Source: Micromonospora cathayae (GTDB lineage: Bacteria > Actinomycetota > Actinomycetes > Mycobacteriales > Micromonosporaceae). Taken from it: a DNA stretch of 64,000 bases. The position numbers and the translations under genes were made by a program. The first letter of the stretch is position 1; every line of letters begins with the position of its first letter. The notes below the pieces were generated by a model. It ran no database searches, had not been told where the DNA came from, and saw nothing but the letters and a program-made list of their open reading frames with translations. Where the stretch lies: contig NZ_CP118615.1 of NCBI RefSeq assembly GCF_028993575.1, positions 5,299,001-5,363,000 on the forward strand. The letters are read 5' to 3'. Positions 26,076 through 34,756 of this stretch are shown piece by piece.

Positions 26076-26966
26076 TCAGCGGCGGGGGCGGGGCCGGCCG
26101 TAGCGCCGCCCGCAGAAGTCCGCCAGCCGCTGGGCGATCGAGCGGATCGCCTCCTCCGCGTGGTGGCCGCGCGACCAGGCCGCGAAGAGGCTGATGCTGA
26201 CCCCGACCCGACCCGACCCGATCGCCACCGGCCACAGCCCGAACCGGGCGTCGTCGGAGACCACCGCGACCCCGCGCCCGGCCGCCGCCACCGCCTGGGC
26301 CACCTCCGGGGTGCCGAACTCCGTCGTCGGGCCGTACCCGAGGCCGGCCGCCGCCACCGCCGCGTCCAGGGCCCGCCGGGCGTGCTGCTCCGGCGGCAGC
26401 AGGAGCAGGTGCTCGTCGACCACCTCGCCGACCGGCACGAACGCCCGGCCGTGCCACCGGTGCCCGGCCGGCACGTACGCCCAGACCGGCAGGGTCGCGA
26501 TGGGCAACCGCCCCAGCTCCGGCGGCGGGGGCTCGGTGCCGATCGCCAGGTCCGCGCCGCGCTGGAGCGAACCGTAGATGGCCGGCGGGGACTCCTCCCA
26601 CACCCCCGGCATCGGGTCGGCCGCACCCCAGGTCGCCAGGAACGGCGCGATCACGTCGGTCAGCGTGGTCCCCGGGCAGCTGATCGTGATGCTCGGCAGC
26701 ACACCGGACCGGATCGTCGCGGCGGCCTTGACCGCCAGGTCGGCCCGGGTCACCAGGTCCCGGGCGATGGGCAGGAAGTCCCGGCCGGCGGAGGTCAGGC
26801 TCAACCGGCCGTCCCGCCGGTCGAACAACCGGATCCCCAGGCTCTGCTCCAGACCCCGCAACTGGCGGGAGAGCGACGGCTGGCTGACGTGCACCCGACG
26901 GGCCGCCGCCGACACCGAACCGGTGTCCGCCACCGCCAGCAGGTACCTGAGCGTGCGCAGCTCCAT
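26076..26966 (-). CDS. LysR-family regulator
   Basis: A 296-aa LysR regulator. The winged helix occupies residues 1-60 (LRTLRYLLAVADTGSVSAAARR, VSQPSLSRQLRGLE, LGIRLFDR) and the rest is the effector-binding fold with late GRGVAVVSDDA. ATG 26966 has a G-rich ribosome site upstream and gives the standard MELRTLRYLL beginning. It is divergent from gabT, with a T-N11-A motif between them, so gabT-gabD are the probable targets. It also reads toward the ferredoxin operon. Confidence 0.92.
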   Translation of the reverse strand: MELRTLRYLLAVADTGSVSAAARRVHVSQPSLSRQLRGLEQSLGIRLFDRRDGRLSLTSAGRDFLPIARDLVTRADLAVKAAATIRSGVLPSITISCPGTTLTDVIAPFLATWGAADPMPGVWEESPPAIYGSLQRGADLAIGTEPPPPELGRLPIATLPVWAYVPAGHRWHGRAFVPVGEVVDEHLLLLPPEQHARRALDAAVAAAGLGYGPTTEFGTPEVAQAVAAAGRGVAVVSDDARFGLWPVAIGSGRVGVSISLFAAWSRGHHAEEAIRSIAQRLADFCGRRYGRPRPRR

Positions 26967-26989
26967 CCCGCCGTCCCCCTCCCCGCCAC

Positions 26990-27008
26990 CCATGCCTGGT
27001 GAGCATGG
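26990..27008. promoter_or_regulatory. LysR-type T-N11-A inverted repeat
   Basis: CCATGC-N7-GCATGG, with T26993 and A27005 separated by exactly 11 nt, matches the general LysR box. It lies in the 97-nt gap between the divergent lysR and gabT starts, where an autoregulating LysR protein would bind. Confidence 0.55.
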
Positions 27009-27063
27009 AATCTAGTCGGAACAGGTATTCGACAGCATGGCCGGGGCTGCCCAGGATGGGCGC

Positions 27064-28404
27064 ATGTCCGCTGTCCCCCAGCACCGCGTCCTGCGTACCG
27101 AGATCCCCGGACCCGAGTCGGTCGCCCGGCACCGCCGCACCACGGCGGCGGTCTCGGCCGGGATCGGCATCGGGCTACCGGTCTACGTCGCCCGCGCCGC
27201 CGGCGGCATCCTCGTCGACGTCGACGGCAACCAGCTCATCGACTTCGGGTCCGGCATCGCGGTCACCACCGTCGGCCACACCGCCCCCCGGGTGGTCGCC
27301 GCGGTGACCGGGCAGGTCGCCGACTTCACCCACACCTGCTTCATGGTCACCCCCTACGAGGAGTACGTCGCGGTCTGCGAACGACTCAACGCGCTGACCC
27401 CGGGCGACCACGAGAAACGCTCGGCGCTGTTCAACTCCGGCGCGGAGGCGGTGGAGAACGCCGTCAAGATCGCCCGCCGGGCCACCGGACGCTCCGCCGT
27501 GGTGGTGTTCGACCACGCGTACCACGGGCGGACCAACCTCACCATGGCGCTGACCGCCAAGGTACGCCCGTACAAGGACGGGTTCGGGCCGTTCGCCGGG
27601 GAGGTCTACCGCGCCCCGATGGCGTACCCGCTGCGCTGGCCCGGCGGCGCGGACGCCTGCGCCGACCAGGCGTTCGACGCGTTCGTCGACACGGTACGCA
27701 CCCAGGTCGGCGCGGACCGCACGGCGGCGGTGCTGATCGAACCGATCCAGGGCGAGGGCGGATTCGTGGTACCGGCACCGGGCTGGCTGCGCCGGGTCGC
27801 CGACTGGTGCCGCGAACACGGCATCCTGCTGATCGCCGACGAGATCCAGACCGGCTTCTGCCGCACCGGCGACTGGTTCGCCAGCGAGTACGAGCAGGTG
27901 GTCCCCGACCTGGTCACCACGGCGAAGGGGATGGCCGGCGGGTTGCCGCTGGCGGCGGTGACCGGCCGCGCGGAGCTGATGGACGCGGTCGGCGCGGGCG
28001 GCCTCGGCGGCACCTACGGCGGCAACCCGGTCGCCTGCGCGGCGGCGCTGGCGGCGATCGACACCATGGTCGCCGAGGACCTGTGCGGCCGGGCCCGACA
28101 GGTCGAACGGCTGTTCCGGCCCCGGCTGGAGGCGCTGCGGAGCCGGTACGACACCATCGGCGAGATCCGGGGACGCGGGGCGATGCTCGCCGTCGAACTG
28201 GTCGCCGGAGCCGACGACCCCACCCCGAACCCCGCCCTGACCGCGGCGGTCAACGCCCGCTGCCACCGCGCCGGCCTGGTCACCCTGACCTGCGGCAGCT
28301 ACGGCAACGTGTTCCGGTTCCTGCCGCCGCTGGCCGCCCCCGACGCGCTGCTGGCCGAGGGGCTCGACATCTTCGCCGAGGCGTTCGAGGCGGCCCAGCG
28401 GTGA
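27064..28404 (+). CDS. gabT: Class III aminotransferase, 4-aminobutyrate transaminase type
   Basis: A 446-aa PLP enzyme transferring the omega-amino group of GABA or a similar amino acid to 2-oxoglutarate. The PLP lysine is K288 in TTAKGMAGG; LLIADEIQTGFCRTG supplies the ring-stacking aspartate, and the N-terminal segment IDFGSGIAVTTVGH is typical of GabT. The ATG at 27064 gives normal length, though the ribosome site is weak. The stop overlaps the gabD GTG (GTGA), so the pair are co-translated. Related enzymes use diaminobutyrate or 5-aminovalerate, so the exact amine is not certain. Confidence 0.9.
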   Translation: MSAVPQHRVLRTEIPGPESVARHRRTTAAVSAGIGIGLPVYVARAAGGILVDVDGNQLIDFGSGIAVTTVGHTAPRVVAAVTGQVADFTHTCFMVTPYEEYVAVCERLNALTPGDHEKRSALFNSGAEAVENAVKIARRATGRSAVVVFDHAYHGRTNLTMALTAKVRPYKDGFGPFAGEVYRAPMAYPLRWPGGADACADQAFDAFVDTVRTQVGADRTAAVLIEPIQGEGGFVVPAPGWLRRVADWCREHGILLIADEIQTGFCRTGDWFASEYEQVVPDLVTTAKGMAGGLPLAAVTGRAELMDAVGAGGLGGTYGGNPVACAAALAAIDTMVAEDLCGRARQVERLFRPRLEALRSRYDTIGEIRGRGAMLAVELVAGADDPTPNPALTAAVNARCHRAGLVTLTCGSYGNVFRFLPPLAAPDALLAEGLDIFAEAFEAAQR

Positions 28405-29963
28405 CCGCCCGCCCCGGGCCGCCCGCCGGCCCGACCACACCGGCCCACTCCGACCGCACCGCACCGGCCCACCCCGGGCCGACCACACCGGCCCCGGCCG
28501 GGCGGGAGAACACCGAGCAGGCCGTCCTGGAACGGGTGCCGACCGGCCTGTTCGTGGCCGGCCGGTGGCGGGACTCCGCCGACGGGCGGACCTTCCCGGT
28601 GGCGGACCCGGCCACCGGTGCCGTGCTGCGCCGGGTCGCCGACGGCACGCCCGCCGACGGGCGGGACGCGTTGGACGCGGCGGTGGCGGCCCAGGCCGCC
28701 TGGGCGGCCACCGCGCCCCGGCACCGGGCCGACCTGCTGCACGCCGCGTACCGGGCGCTCGTCGCGCGGACCGAGGAGTTCGCGCTGCTCATCACCTGCG
28801 AGATGGGCAAGCCGCTGGCCCAGTCCCGGGCCGAGGTGGCGTACGGGGCGGAGTTCCTCCGCTGGTTCGCCGAGGAGGCGGTCCGGATCGCCGGCCGCTG
28901 GGGCGTCGCCCCGGACGGCGCCACCCGGCTGATGACCACGAAGCAGCCGGTCGGACCGACCCTGATGATCACGCCGTGGAACTTCCCGCTGGCGATGGGC
29001 ACCCGCAAGCTCGGGCCGGCGCTCGCCGCCGGCTGCACGGCGGTGGTGAAGCCGGCCCCGCAGACCCCGCTGACCATGCTGGCCCTGGCCGACCTGCTGG
29101 CCGGGGTGGGCGTACCGCCCGGGGTGGTCAACGTGGTCACCACCACCCGGGCCGCCGAGCTGACCAGCCCGCTGATCGGCGACCCCCGGCTGCGCAAACT
29201 CACCTTCACCGGCTCCACGGCGGTCGGCCGGCACCTGGTCCGGCAGTCCGCCGACCAGCTGCTGCGGGTGTCGATGGAGCTGGGTGGCAACGCGCCGTAC
29301 CTGGTCTTCGCCGACGCCGACCTGGACCGGGCGGTCGACGGCGCGATGCTGGCGAAGCTGCGCAACATGGGTGAGGCGTGCACGGCGGCCAACCGGTTCC
29401 TGGTGCACGAGTCGGTGGCCGACGAGTTCGCGGAACGGTTCGCCGCCCGGATGGCCGCCGAGGTGGTGGGCCGGGGCACCGAACCCGACGTCACCGTCGG
29501 CCCGCTGGTCGACGCCGCCGCCCGGGACCGGGTCGCCGACCTGGTGACCGACGCCCGGGACCGGGGGGCCCGGCTGGTCACCGGGGGTGCCCCGGTCGGG
29601 GCGGTGGGCCACTTCTACGCGCCGACGGTGCTCGCCGACGTCCCCGACTCCGCCCGGCTGCTGCACGGGGAGATCTTCGGCCCGGTCGCCCCGGTCACCA
29701 CCTTCGGTACCGAGGAGGAGGCGCTGCGCCGGGCCAACGACACCGGGTACGGGCTGGCCGCGTACCTGTTCACCCGGGACCTGTCCCGCGCGGTACGGGT
29801 CAGCGAACGGCTCGACGTCGGCATGGTCGGCGTCAACCAGGGCCTGGTGTCCAACCCGGCCGCGCCGTTCGGCGGGGTGAAGCAGTCCGGGTTCGGCCGC
29901 GAGGGCGGCCCGGAGGGCATCGACGAGTACCTGAGCGTCAAGTACGTCGGCATCGCCCCCTGA
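28401..29963 (+). CDS. gabD: NAD(P)-dependent succinate-semialdehyde dehydrogenase
   Basis: A 520-aa aldehyde dehydrogenase. The catalytic cysteine is C327 in GEACTAANRF and the general base E293 in MELGGNAPY; TPWNFPLAMGTRKLGPALAAG is the cofactor-binding segment. GEACTAANRF and the overall order match the GabD subfamily. The GTG at 28401 overlaps the gabT stop; it adds a ~40-residue Pro/Thr-rich leader before TGLFVAGRW, and a later GTG could be the real start. With gabT it converts GABA to succinate, a plausible outlet for carbon and nitrogen from the neighbouring catabolic block. Confidence 0.9.
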   Translation: MTARPGPPAGPTTPAHSDRTAPAHPGPTTPAPAGRENTEQAVLERVPTGLFVAGRWRDSADGRTFPVADPATGAVLRRVADGTPADGRDALDAAVAAQAAWAATAPRHRADLLHAAYRALVARTEEFALLITCEMGKPLAQSRAEVAYGAEFLRWFAEEAVRIAGRWGVAPDGATRLMTTKQPVGPTLMITPWNFPLAMGTRKLGPALAAGCTAVVKPAPQTPLTMLALADLLAGVGVPPGVVNVVTTTRAAELTSPLIGDPRLRKLTFTGSTAVGRHLVRQSADQLLRVSMELGGNAPYLVFADADLDRAVDGAMLAKLRNMGEACTAANRFLVHESVADEFAERFAARMAAEVVGRGTEPDVTVGPLVDAAARDRVADLVTDARDRGARLVTGGAPVGAVGHFYAPTVLADVPDSARLLHGEIFGPVAPVTTFGTEEEALRRANDTGYGLAAYLFTRDLSRAVRVSERLDVGMVGVNQGLVSNPAAPFGGVKQSGFGREGGPEGIDEYLSVKYVGIAP

Positions 29964-29995
29964 ACGGCGGGCGGCCCCGAGGGCCGAACGCCGTG

Positions 29996-30021
29996 CGGCC
30001 CCGGGCGCTCCCGGGGCCGCC
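29996..30021. terminator. Bidirectional terminator hairpin
   Basis: GCGGCCCCGGG (29996-30006) pairs perfectly with 30011-30021 around a CGCT loop. It lies between the convergent gabD and lipoprotein genes. There is no U-tract, as is normal in actinomycetes. Confidence 0.75.
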
Positions 30022-30036
30022 GGTCAGGGCGCGACC

Positions 30037-30636
30037 TCAGAGCCGGCCGGCGGCGGTGCGGGCCAGGCCCTCCAGGGCGGCACGGTACTTCGCCAGGTCG
30101 TCGGTGCGGACCAGCCGGATGGCCACCCAGACGCCGCCCTGGTTGAGGAAGATCATCCCGTCCTCGGCGTACGCCTCGTCGCCGATGCCGGGCACCGGGT
30201 CGATGTCGTGGCCGAGGGCGCGTTCGGCGGTCAGCAGGTTCTTCGCGCTGTCGGCCACGTACACCTCCACCTGGCCGGTCGGCCCGCTGGGCGGCGCGGT
30301 GTAGGTGCAGCTCTCGGCGATCGCCACCGCGTCCTGCACCGGCAGGCCCAGCGCCCGTTCCGCCTCCGGCCGGGTCACCAGGGCACACGGATCGACGGCC
30401 GCCGGGTCCGACGGGGCCGGGTCGCCGCCGTCAGTCGGGCGGGGCTCGGCGGGGCTGGTCGGGGCGGTGCCGGGGGTCGTCGGGTCCGCGCCGACGTCGA
30501 CGGCGGGTGGGGCGTCGGCGTCGCCGCGGACCCCGATGTCGACCGCGCCGCAGCCGGCGAGCAGGGCCACCGCGCAGCCGGCGAGCAGGGCACGGGCCGG
30601 GCGACGGTGCCACCGGCCCCTTCGGGGGTTCGTCAT
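30037..30636 (-). CDS. DUF3558-like secreted lipoprotein
   Basis: A 199-aa lipoprotein. An arginine-rich start and hydrophobic segment end in the lipobox VALLAGC, followed by a Pro/Thr/Asp-rich spacer and a C-terminal domain with DPCALVTRPEAERALGL and a second cysteine in ESCTY that could form a disulphide. That pattern is what I recall for actinobacterial DUF3558. I placed the start at the ATG of 30636; in-frame ATGs at 30654 and 30666 are also possible. Function unknown. Confidence 0.75.
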   Translation of the reverse strand: MTNPRRGRWHRRPARALLAGCAVALLAGCGAVDIGVRGDADAPPAVDVGADPTTPGTAPTSPAEPRPTDGGDPAPSDPAAVDPCALVTRPEAERALGLPVQDAVAIAESCTYTAPPSGPTGQVEVYVADSAKNLLTAERALGHDIDPVPGIGDEAYAEDGMIFLNQGGVWVAIRLVRTDDLAKYRAALEGLARTAAGRL

Positions 30637-30712
30637 CAGGGTCGGTCTCCACATCCCGCCGGTCATGCCCCGAGGCTAGGGCGCGGCGGGCGGTACGGAA
30701 TCGGGTGTTTCC

Positions 30713-33700
30713 CTACCCGGGTGCGCCGCCACCGGTCATCACCGCACCCAACTCGGCCCGGGTGGCGATGCCCAGCTTGCGGTAGACCCGGGCCAGGTTC
30801 GCCTCGACGGTCTTCGGGCTGACGAACAGCTCGTCGGCGATGGCCCGGTTGGTCCGGCCCCGGGCGGCGAGCCGGGCCACCCGCTCCTCGGTGGGGGTGA
30901 GCTGCCGGGGCTGCTCCGGGCGGCCACCGACCCGGGCCAGTTCGGCGCGGGCCCGCCCGGCGAACGCCGCCGCGCCGAGCGCGGTGAACTCGGCGACCGC
31001 CGTCTCCAGGGCCTGCCGGGCCGGTGCCTTGCGGCGGGCCCGGCGGTGCACCATCCCGGCCACCAGCAGGCAGCGGGCCCGGTCCAGCGGCAGCACGTCC
31101 GCCGGCACGGCGTCCCGCGCCGCGGCGAGCGCAGCCAACGCGGCGGTGGTGTCCGCGCCGGACGCGCTGTCCAGCAGGGCCCGGGAGCGGGCGGTGCCCA
31201 GCGTGGTCCAGGGCCGGGGCAGGCGGCGGTGCCGGGCGGCCAGCCGGTCCAGCACGGCCGCCGCCCGGACCAGGTCCCCGGCGCCCACGCACGCCTCGAT
31301 CCAGTCGGGTTCGAACCGCAACGCGAGCGGCTCGACCAGCCCGGTGCCGTCGACCGACGCGGCCAGACCGGCGTACGCGGCGGCGGCGTCGGCCATCCGG
31401 CCGGCGGACAGCGCCACGAACCCGGCGAGCTGCTGGTGGATCCGCCGGCACCAGGTGTCGTCCAGTTCGTCGGCGAGCCGCAGGCCCGCCTCGGCGACCC
31501 GGTCCGCCGCCGCCAGCCGGCCCCGGTGGGCGTCGAGCAGACCGGCCAGCCAGGTCTCGCCGACCAGCCCGGTGCCGAGTTGCTCGCCGAGTTCCCGGGC
31601 GGCGGTGATGTGCCGCTCGGCGTCGGCCCACCGGCCGGCGAGGAGTTCGGCCTCACCGAGGTGCGACAGCAGTTCGTGTTGCAGCGGCTCGTCCCCCCGG
31701 GTCTCGGCGCGGCCGAGCAGCCGGTGCAGTCGCCGTCGGGCCCGGTCGGCGTCGTCGATCGACTTCCACCAGATCGCCGGTACCGTGCTGGCCAGCCAGG
31801 CCGGCTGGTCGCCCTCCAGGGCCAGGGCCCGGTCCAGCAGGTCGGTGCGGGGTGGTCGACCCAGGCGCACCTCCTGGAAGAAGAGCAGCACCAGGGCGGC
31901 GGAGAGCAGGTCCTGGTCGGTGTCGCGACCGTCCAGCAGGGTGGCGGCGGCCTCGGCGTGGCTCCGGGCCGCCTCGGTGAGGTCGTCGAAGACGGCGAGG
32001 TGGGCGTGGATCCGGCCGGCCAGCGCCGACCCGGCCGGTGCCGCCGCCAGGGCGGCCTCGGCGGTACGCACCGCCACCCGGCCGGCCTCGCCGCCGCACC
32101 AGGCGGCCACCGCGCGCAGCAGCAGCGCCTCCGCGCGTACCGGGCCGGTGGAGGCGGCAGCGACCGCGTCGGCGGCGTCCCGGGCGGCCGGTAGGTCACC
32201 GCTGTCCAGCCGGCAGCGGGCCGCGGCGAGCCGGTACCGGCCCGGACCGGCCGGCTCGTCCCCCGGTCGGGCGGCCCGACCGTCGGCGGGCGTGCCCGCA
32301 GCCGGCCCCGTGTCGTCGGCCGGCGCACCCACGGCCGCCGCCTCGACGGCCGGGGCGAGCTGGGCCGCCGCCTCGACGGCCGGGGTGGGCTGGGCCGCCG
32401 CCTCGACGGCCGGGGCGAGCTGGGCCGCCGCCTCGACGGCCGGGGTGGGCTGGGCCGCCGCCTCGACGGCCGGGGCGAGCTGGGCGGCCGCCTCGACGGC
32501 CGGGGTGGGCTGGGCCGCCGCCTCGACGGCCGGGGTGAGCTGGGCGGCGCGCTCGTAGAGCTGGGCGGCGAAGTCCGGCGCGCCCCGGACGCGCCAGCGG
32601 TCGGCGGCGGCGGCGAGGACCTCGGCGACCGCCGGGTCCGGGTCGGTGGCGCACAGCGCCAGGTGCCGGGCCCGTTCGTCGGGGTCGGTGACCAGGTCGG
32701 CGAGCCGGCGGTGCAGGCGACGCCGCACCCCGGGCGGGATGCCGGCGCGGACCGTCGCCGGGTACACCGGGTGGGCGAACCGTACGGCGGTGGGCGTCAC
32801 GGTGAGCAGACCGGCCTCCTCCGGCGCGTCGAACGCGTCGGCCGGCACCCCGGCCGCGGCCAGGTCCGCCAGGGTGGGCACGGTGAGCAGCGCGGCCAGC
32901 CGTACCGCATCCCGGCTGGCCGGGGGCAGCCCGGTGAGGACGTCGGTGAGCAGGTGGTGCAGGGACGGGGCGACCGGCAGGTCGTCACCGGGCGCCGGTT
33001 GGCGCGGCAGTCGACGGATGGCCCGCCCCACCTCGATGGCGAGCAGCGGGTTGCCCGCCACCTCGCGGGCCACCCGGACCAGCAGCGGCCGGCTGAGCGT
33101 GCCACCGAGCCGGTCGCGCAGCACGTGGTGCAGGGCGGCCACGCCCAGCGGCGGCACCTCGACCGGACCCCACCTGCCGCCGTCGAGCCCGAGCGGCGCG
33201 GGACAGCCGTCCCGCTGCTCCTCCATGGTGACGCGACGGTGCCCCGACGGCACGGTGTCGCCGCGTCGGCAGGTCGCCAGCACGGCCAGGCCGGGCACCC
33301 GGCGCAGGGCGTACCGCAGGGCCCGTTCGCTGGGTGCGTCCAGCCACGGCACGTCGTCCACCGCGACCAGCACCACCGGGTGGGTGCCCGCCGTCGTCGC
33401 GGCCTCCAGCAGCGCCCGGGTGGCCGCGCCGACCGCCCGGACGTCGACCGTCTCGTCGGTGTCCCCGGACAGCAGCACCACCTCGGCCGCGATCCGCTGC
33501 GGCCGGGGCAGGTCGACGACCCGGTCGGCGAGCGGACGCAGCAGGTCGGCCAGGGCGGCGTACGGCAGCGCGGACTCGGCCTCGGTGGGGGCGCAGGCCA
33601 GCACCAGCCAGCCGGCGTGCGCCGCCTCGGCGCACAACGCCCGCCACAGCTCGGTCTTGCCGATACCGGGTGGCCCCGCCAGCAGCACCGGCCCGGGTCG

Positions 33701-33760
33701 GCTCAGCATCGGCCAGACCTGGTCGAACACCTCGTCCCGCCCGACGACGCCGTGCCGCAT
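30713..33760 (-). CDS. LuxR-family ATP-binding regulator (LAL type)
   Basis: A 1015-aa regulator. The N-terminus has Walker A GPPGIGKT (29-36) and Walker B VVLVAVDDVPWLD; a long helical TPR-like middle follows, and the last ~60 residues are a LuxR helix-turn-helix (LTPTEERVARLAARGRTNRAIADELFV, then SPKTVEANLARVYRKLGI). Residues ~404-473 are a 10-aa repeat encoded by 30-bp DNA units. I started at ATG 33760 because VVGRDE follows at once, as in other members; there is no clear ribosome site, so it may be leaderless. LAL proteins often activate carbon-use or antibiotic genes; its targets are not evident. Confidence 0.92.
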   Translation of the reverse strand: MRHGVVGRDEVFDQVWPMLSRPGPVLLAGPPGIGKTELWRALCAEAAHAGWLVLACAPTEAESALPYAALADLLRPLADRVVDLPRPQRIAAEVVLLSGDTDETVDVRAVGAATRALLEAATTAGTHPVVLVAVDDVPWLDAPSERALRYALRRVPGLAVLATCRRGDTVPSGHRRVTMEEQRDGCPAPLGLDGGRWGPVEVPPLGVAALHHVLRDRLGGTLSRPLLVRVAREVAGNPLLAIEVGRAIRRLPRQPAPGDDLPVAPSLHHLLTDVLTGLPPASRDAVRLAALLTVPTLADLAAAGVPADAFDAPEEAGLLTVTPTAVRFAHPVYPATVRAGIPPGVRRRLHRRLADLVTDPDERARHLALCATDPDPAVAEVLAAAADRWRVRGAPDFAAQLYERAAQLTPAVEAAAQPTPAVEAAAQLAPAVEAAAQPTPAVEAAAQLAPAVEAAAQPTPAVEAAAQLAPAVEAAAVGAPADDTGPAAGTPADGRAARPGDEPAGPGRYRLAAARCRLDSGDLPAARDAADAVAAASTGPVRAEALLLRAVAAWCGGEAGRVAVRTAEAALAAAPAGSALAGRIHAHLAVFDDLTEAARSHAEAAATLLDGRDTDQDLLSAALVLLFFQEVRLGRPPRTDLLDRALALEGDQPAWLASTVPAIWWKSIDDADRARRRLHRLLGRAETRGDEPLQHELLSHLGEAELLAGRWADAERHITAARELGEQLGTGLVGETWLAGLLDAHRGRLAAADRVAEAGLRLADELDDTWCRRIHQQLAGFVALSAGRMADAAAAYAGLAASVDGTGLVEPLALRFEPDWIEACVGAGDLVRAAAVLDRLAARHRRLPRPWTTLGTARSRALLDSASGADTTAALAALAAARDAVPADVLPLDRARCLLVAGMVHRRARRKAPARQALETAVAEFTALGAAAFAGRARAELARVGGRPEQPRQLTPTEERVARLAARGRTNRAIADELFVSPKTVEANLARVYRKLGIATRAELGAVMTGGGAPG
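32341..32550 (-). repeat. Seven 30-bp in-frame repeats, alternating two types
   Basis: Units begin at 32341, 32371, 32401, 32431, 32461, 32491 and 32521. Two variants alternate strictly for six units (differing at GCGAGC versus GTGGGC), and the seventh is mixed. In the protein the alternation reads EAAAQLAPAV then EAAAQPTPAV. The 60-bp higher-order order suggests amplification of a two-unit block. Copy number can change without a frameshift. Confidence 0.93.
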
Positions 33761-33940
33761 GGGGGAAGTCTGGCACCGGGCCGCAACGGCGGGGCATCCC
33801 GCCAACGGCTGACCTGGGAAAACCCCTGGCCCCACCCCGGGTGACGGATGGGGCGGCCCGGTGGTCCGGCCGAGGCCCGTCGCCACCGTCGTGGTGGACC
33901 CGGGGGTCGGATCACCCGGCAGCCCGGCCCGGCGCGGCGA

Positions 33941-34675
33941 TCAGGACGGCGTCGCCCCGTGGGGGTCGCCACGGTCGCCGGCCGGCCGTCGGCGGGAGTC
34001 CGCCGGTCCAGGGCCCAGCTCGACCAGGGCCGCCGTCAGCCAGCGTCGGTACCAGCGGGCGAAGTCCAGCGGCCGGCCGTCGTCGTCGCGCAGCGGCCGG
34101 TACCCACCGCCGTCGGCGCTGTCGTCGGCCCACATCTGCCCGCGCGCCGGGCCGGTGACCACCAGCGCCTCCCGTAACGCGCAGCCCAGGTGGCACAGGT
34201 AGAGCAGCCCGACGGAGTGCTCGGGGGCGTAGACGACCCGGTCGTACTCCTCCTGGTAGGCGTCCTCGGCGGCCTCCAGGGCCGCCGCCGAGTCGTAGTC
34301 GCCCTCGTCCGGCGGTGGCGGCAGGGCGTCGGCCGGGTTGAACGCCCCGGTGTGGGCGAACGGCCGGGCGAGGGCGGCCAGGTCGGTCAGGTCGGCCCCG
34401 TCGCCCTCCCACCGCCAACGTCCGTCGACCCGCCGCACCGGGAAGAGGCCGTACGCCGGGCCGGCGCCGCCCCGCCCCGCCTGGCGGAGGAAGGACCGGT
34501 ACCCGGCGGGCAGCGGCACACCCAGTTGCTCCTCCAGCTCGGTCAGCTCGGGGCCGGTCAGGGGCGGGTCGAGGACGAAGCCGTGCGCGGCCGCGCCGAA
34601 CACCGCGCGGGCACCCGGATCGGCCGCCAACCGGGCCAGCGCGGCCGGTACGTCGGACCAGTCGTGGTCAGTCAC
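33941..34675 (-). CDS. SMI1/KNR4 (SUKH) family protein
   Basis: A 244-aa protein. PPLTGPELTELEEQLGVPLPAGYRSFLRQAGRGGAGPAYGLFPV is the SUKH core (quoted in parts: PPLTGPELTELEEQLGVP and LPAGYRSFL). The C-terminal half holds LYLCHLGCALREALVVTGPARGQMWADD, with the usual Trp-Asp region. SUKH proteins are often immunity proteins against polymorphic toxins, but solitary copies like this are frequent and no toxin gene is adjacent. Three GTG codons (34699, 34684, 34675) could start it; 34675 has the better-spaced purine stretch. Confidence 0.8.
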   Translation of the reverse strand: MTDHDWSDVPAALARLAADPGARAVFGAAAHGFVLDPPLTGPELTELEEQLGVPLPAGYRSFLRQAGRGGAGPAYGLFPVRRVDGRWRWEGDGADLTDLAALARPFAHTGAFNPADALPPPPDEGDYDSAAALEAAEDAYQEEYDRVVYAPEHSVGLLYLCHLGCALREALVVTGPARGQMWADDSADGGGYRPLRDDDGRPLDFARWYRRWLTAALVELGPGPADSRRRPAGDRGDPHGATPS

Positions 34676-34756
34676 GCGGGGCACCCTACCGACGGGCACC
34701 GACAGGCTCGTCCGGCCAGCACCGGATGTCGGTGGTCCCGCCTACGGTGTGCGACC

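Noticed and set aside
27807..29963. A 718-codon version of the aldehyde dehydrogenase
   Set aside because: The first 198 codons overlap gabT out of frame; the GTG overlap at 28401 is the sensible start.
33941..34675. SUKH protein as part of a toxin-immunity locus
   Set aside because: No toxin, secretion or polymorphic-toxin gene is adjacent; solitary SUKH genes are common.
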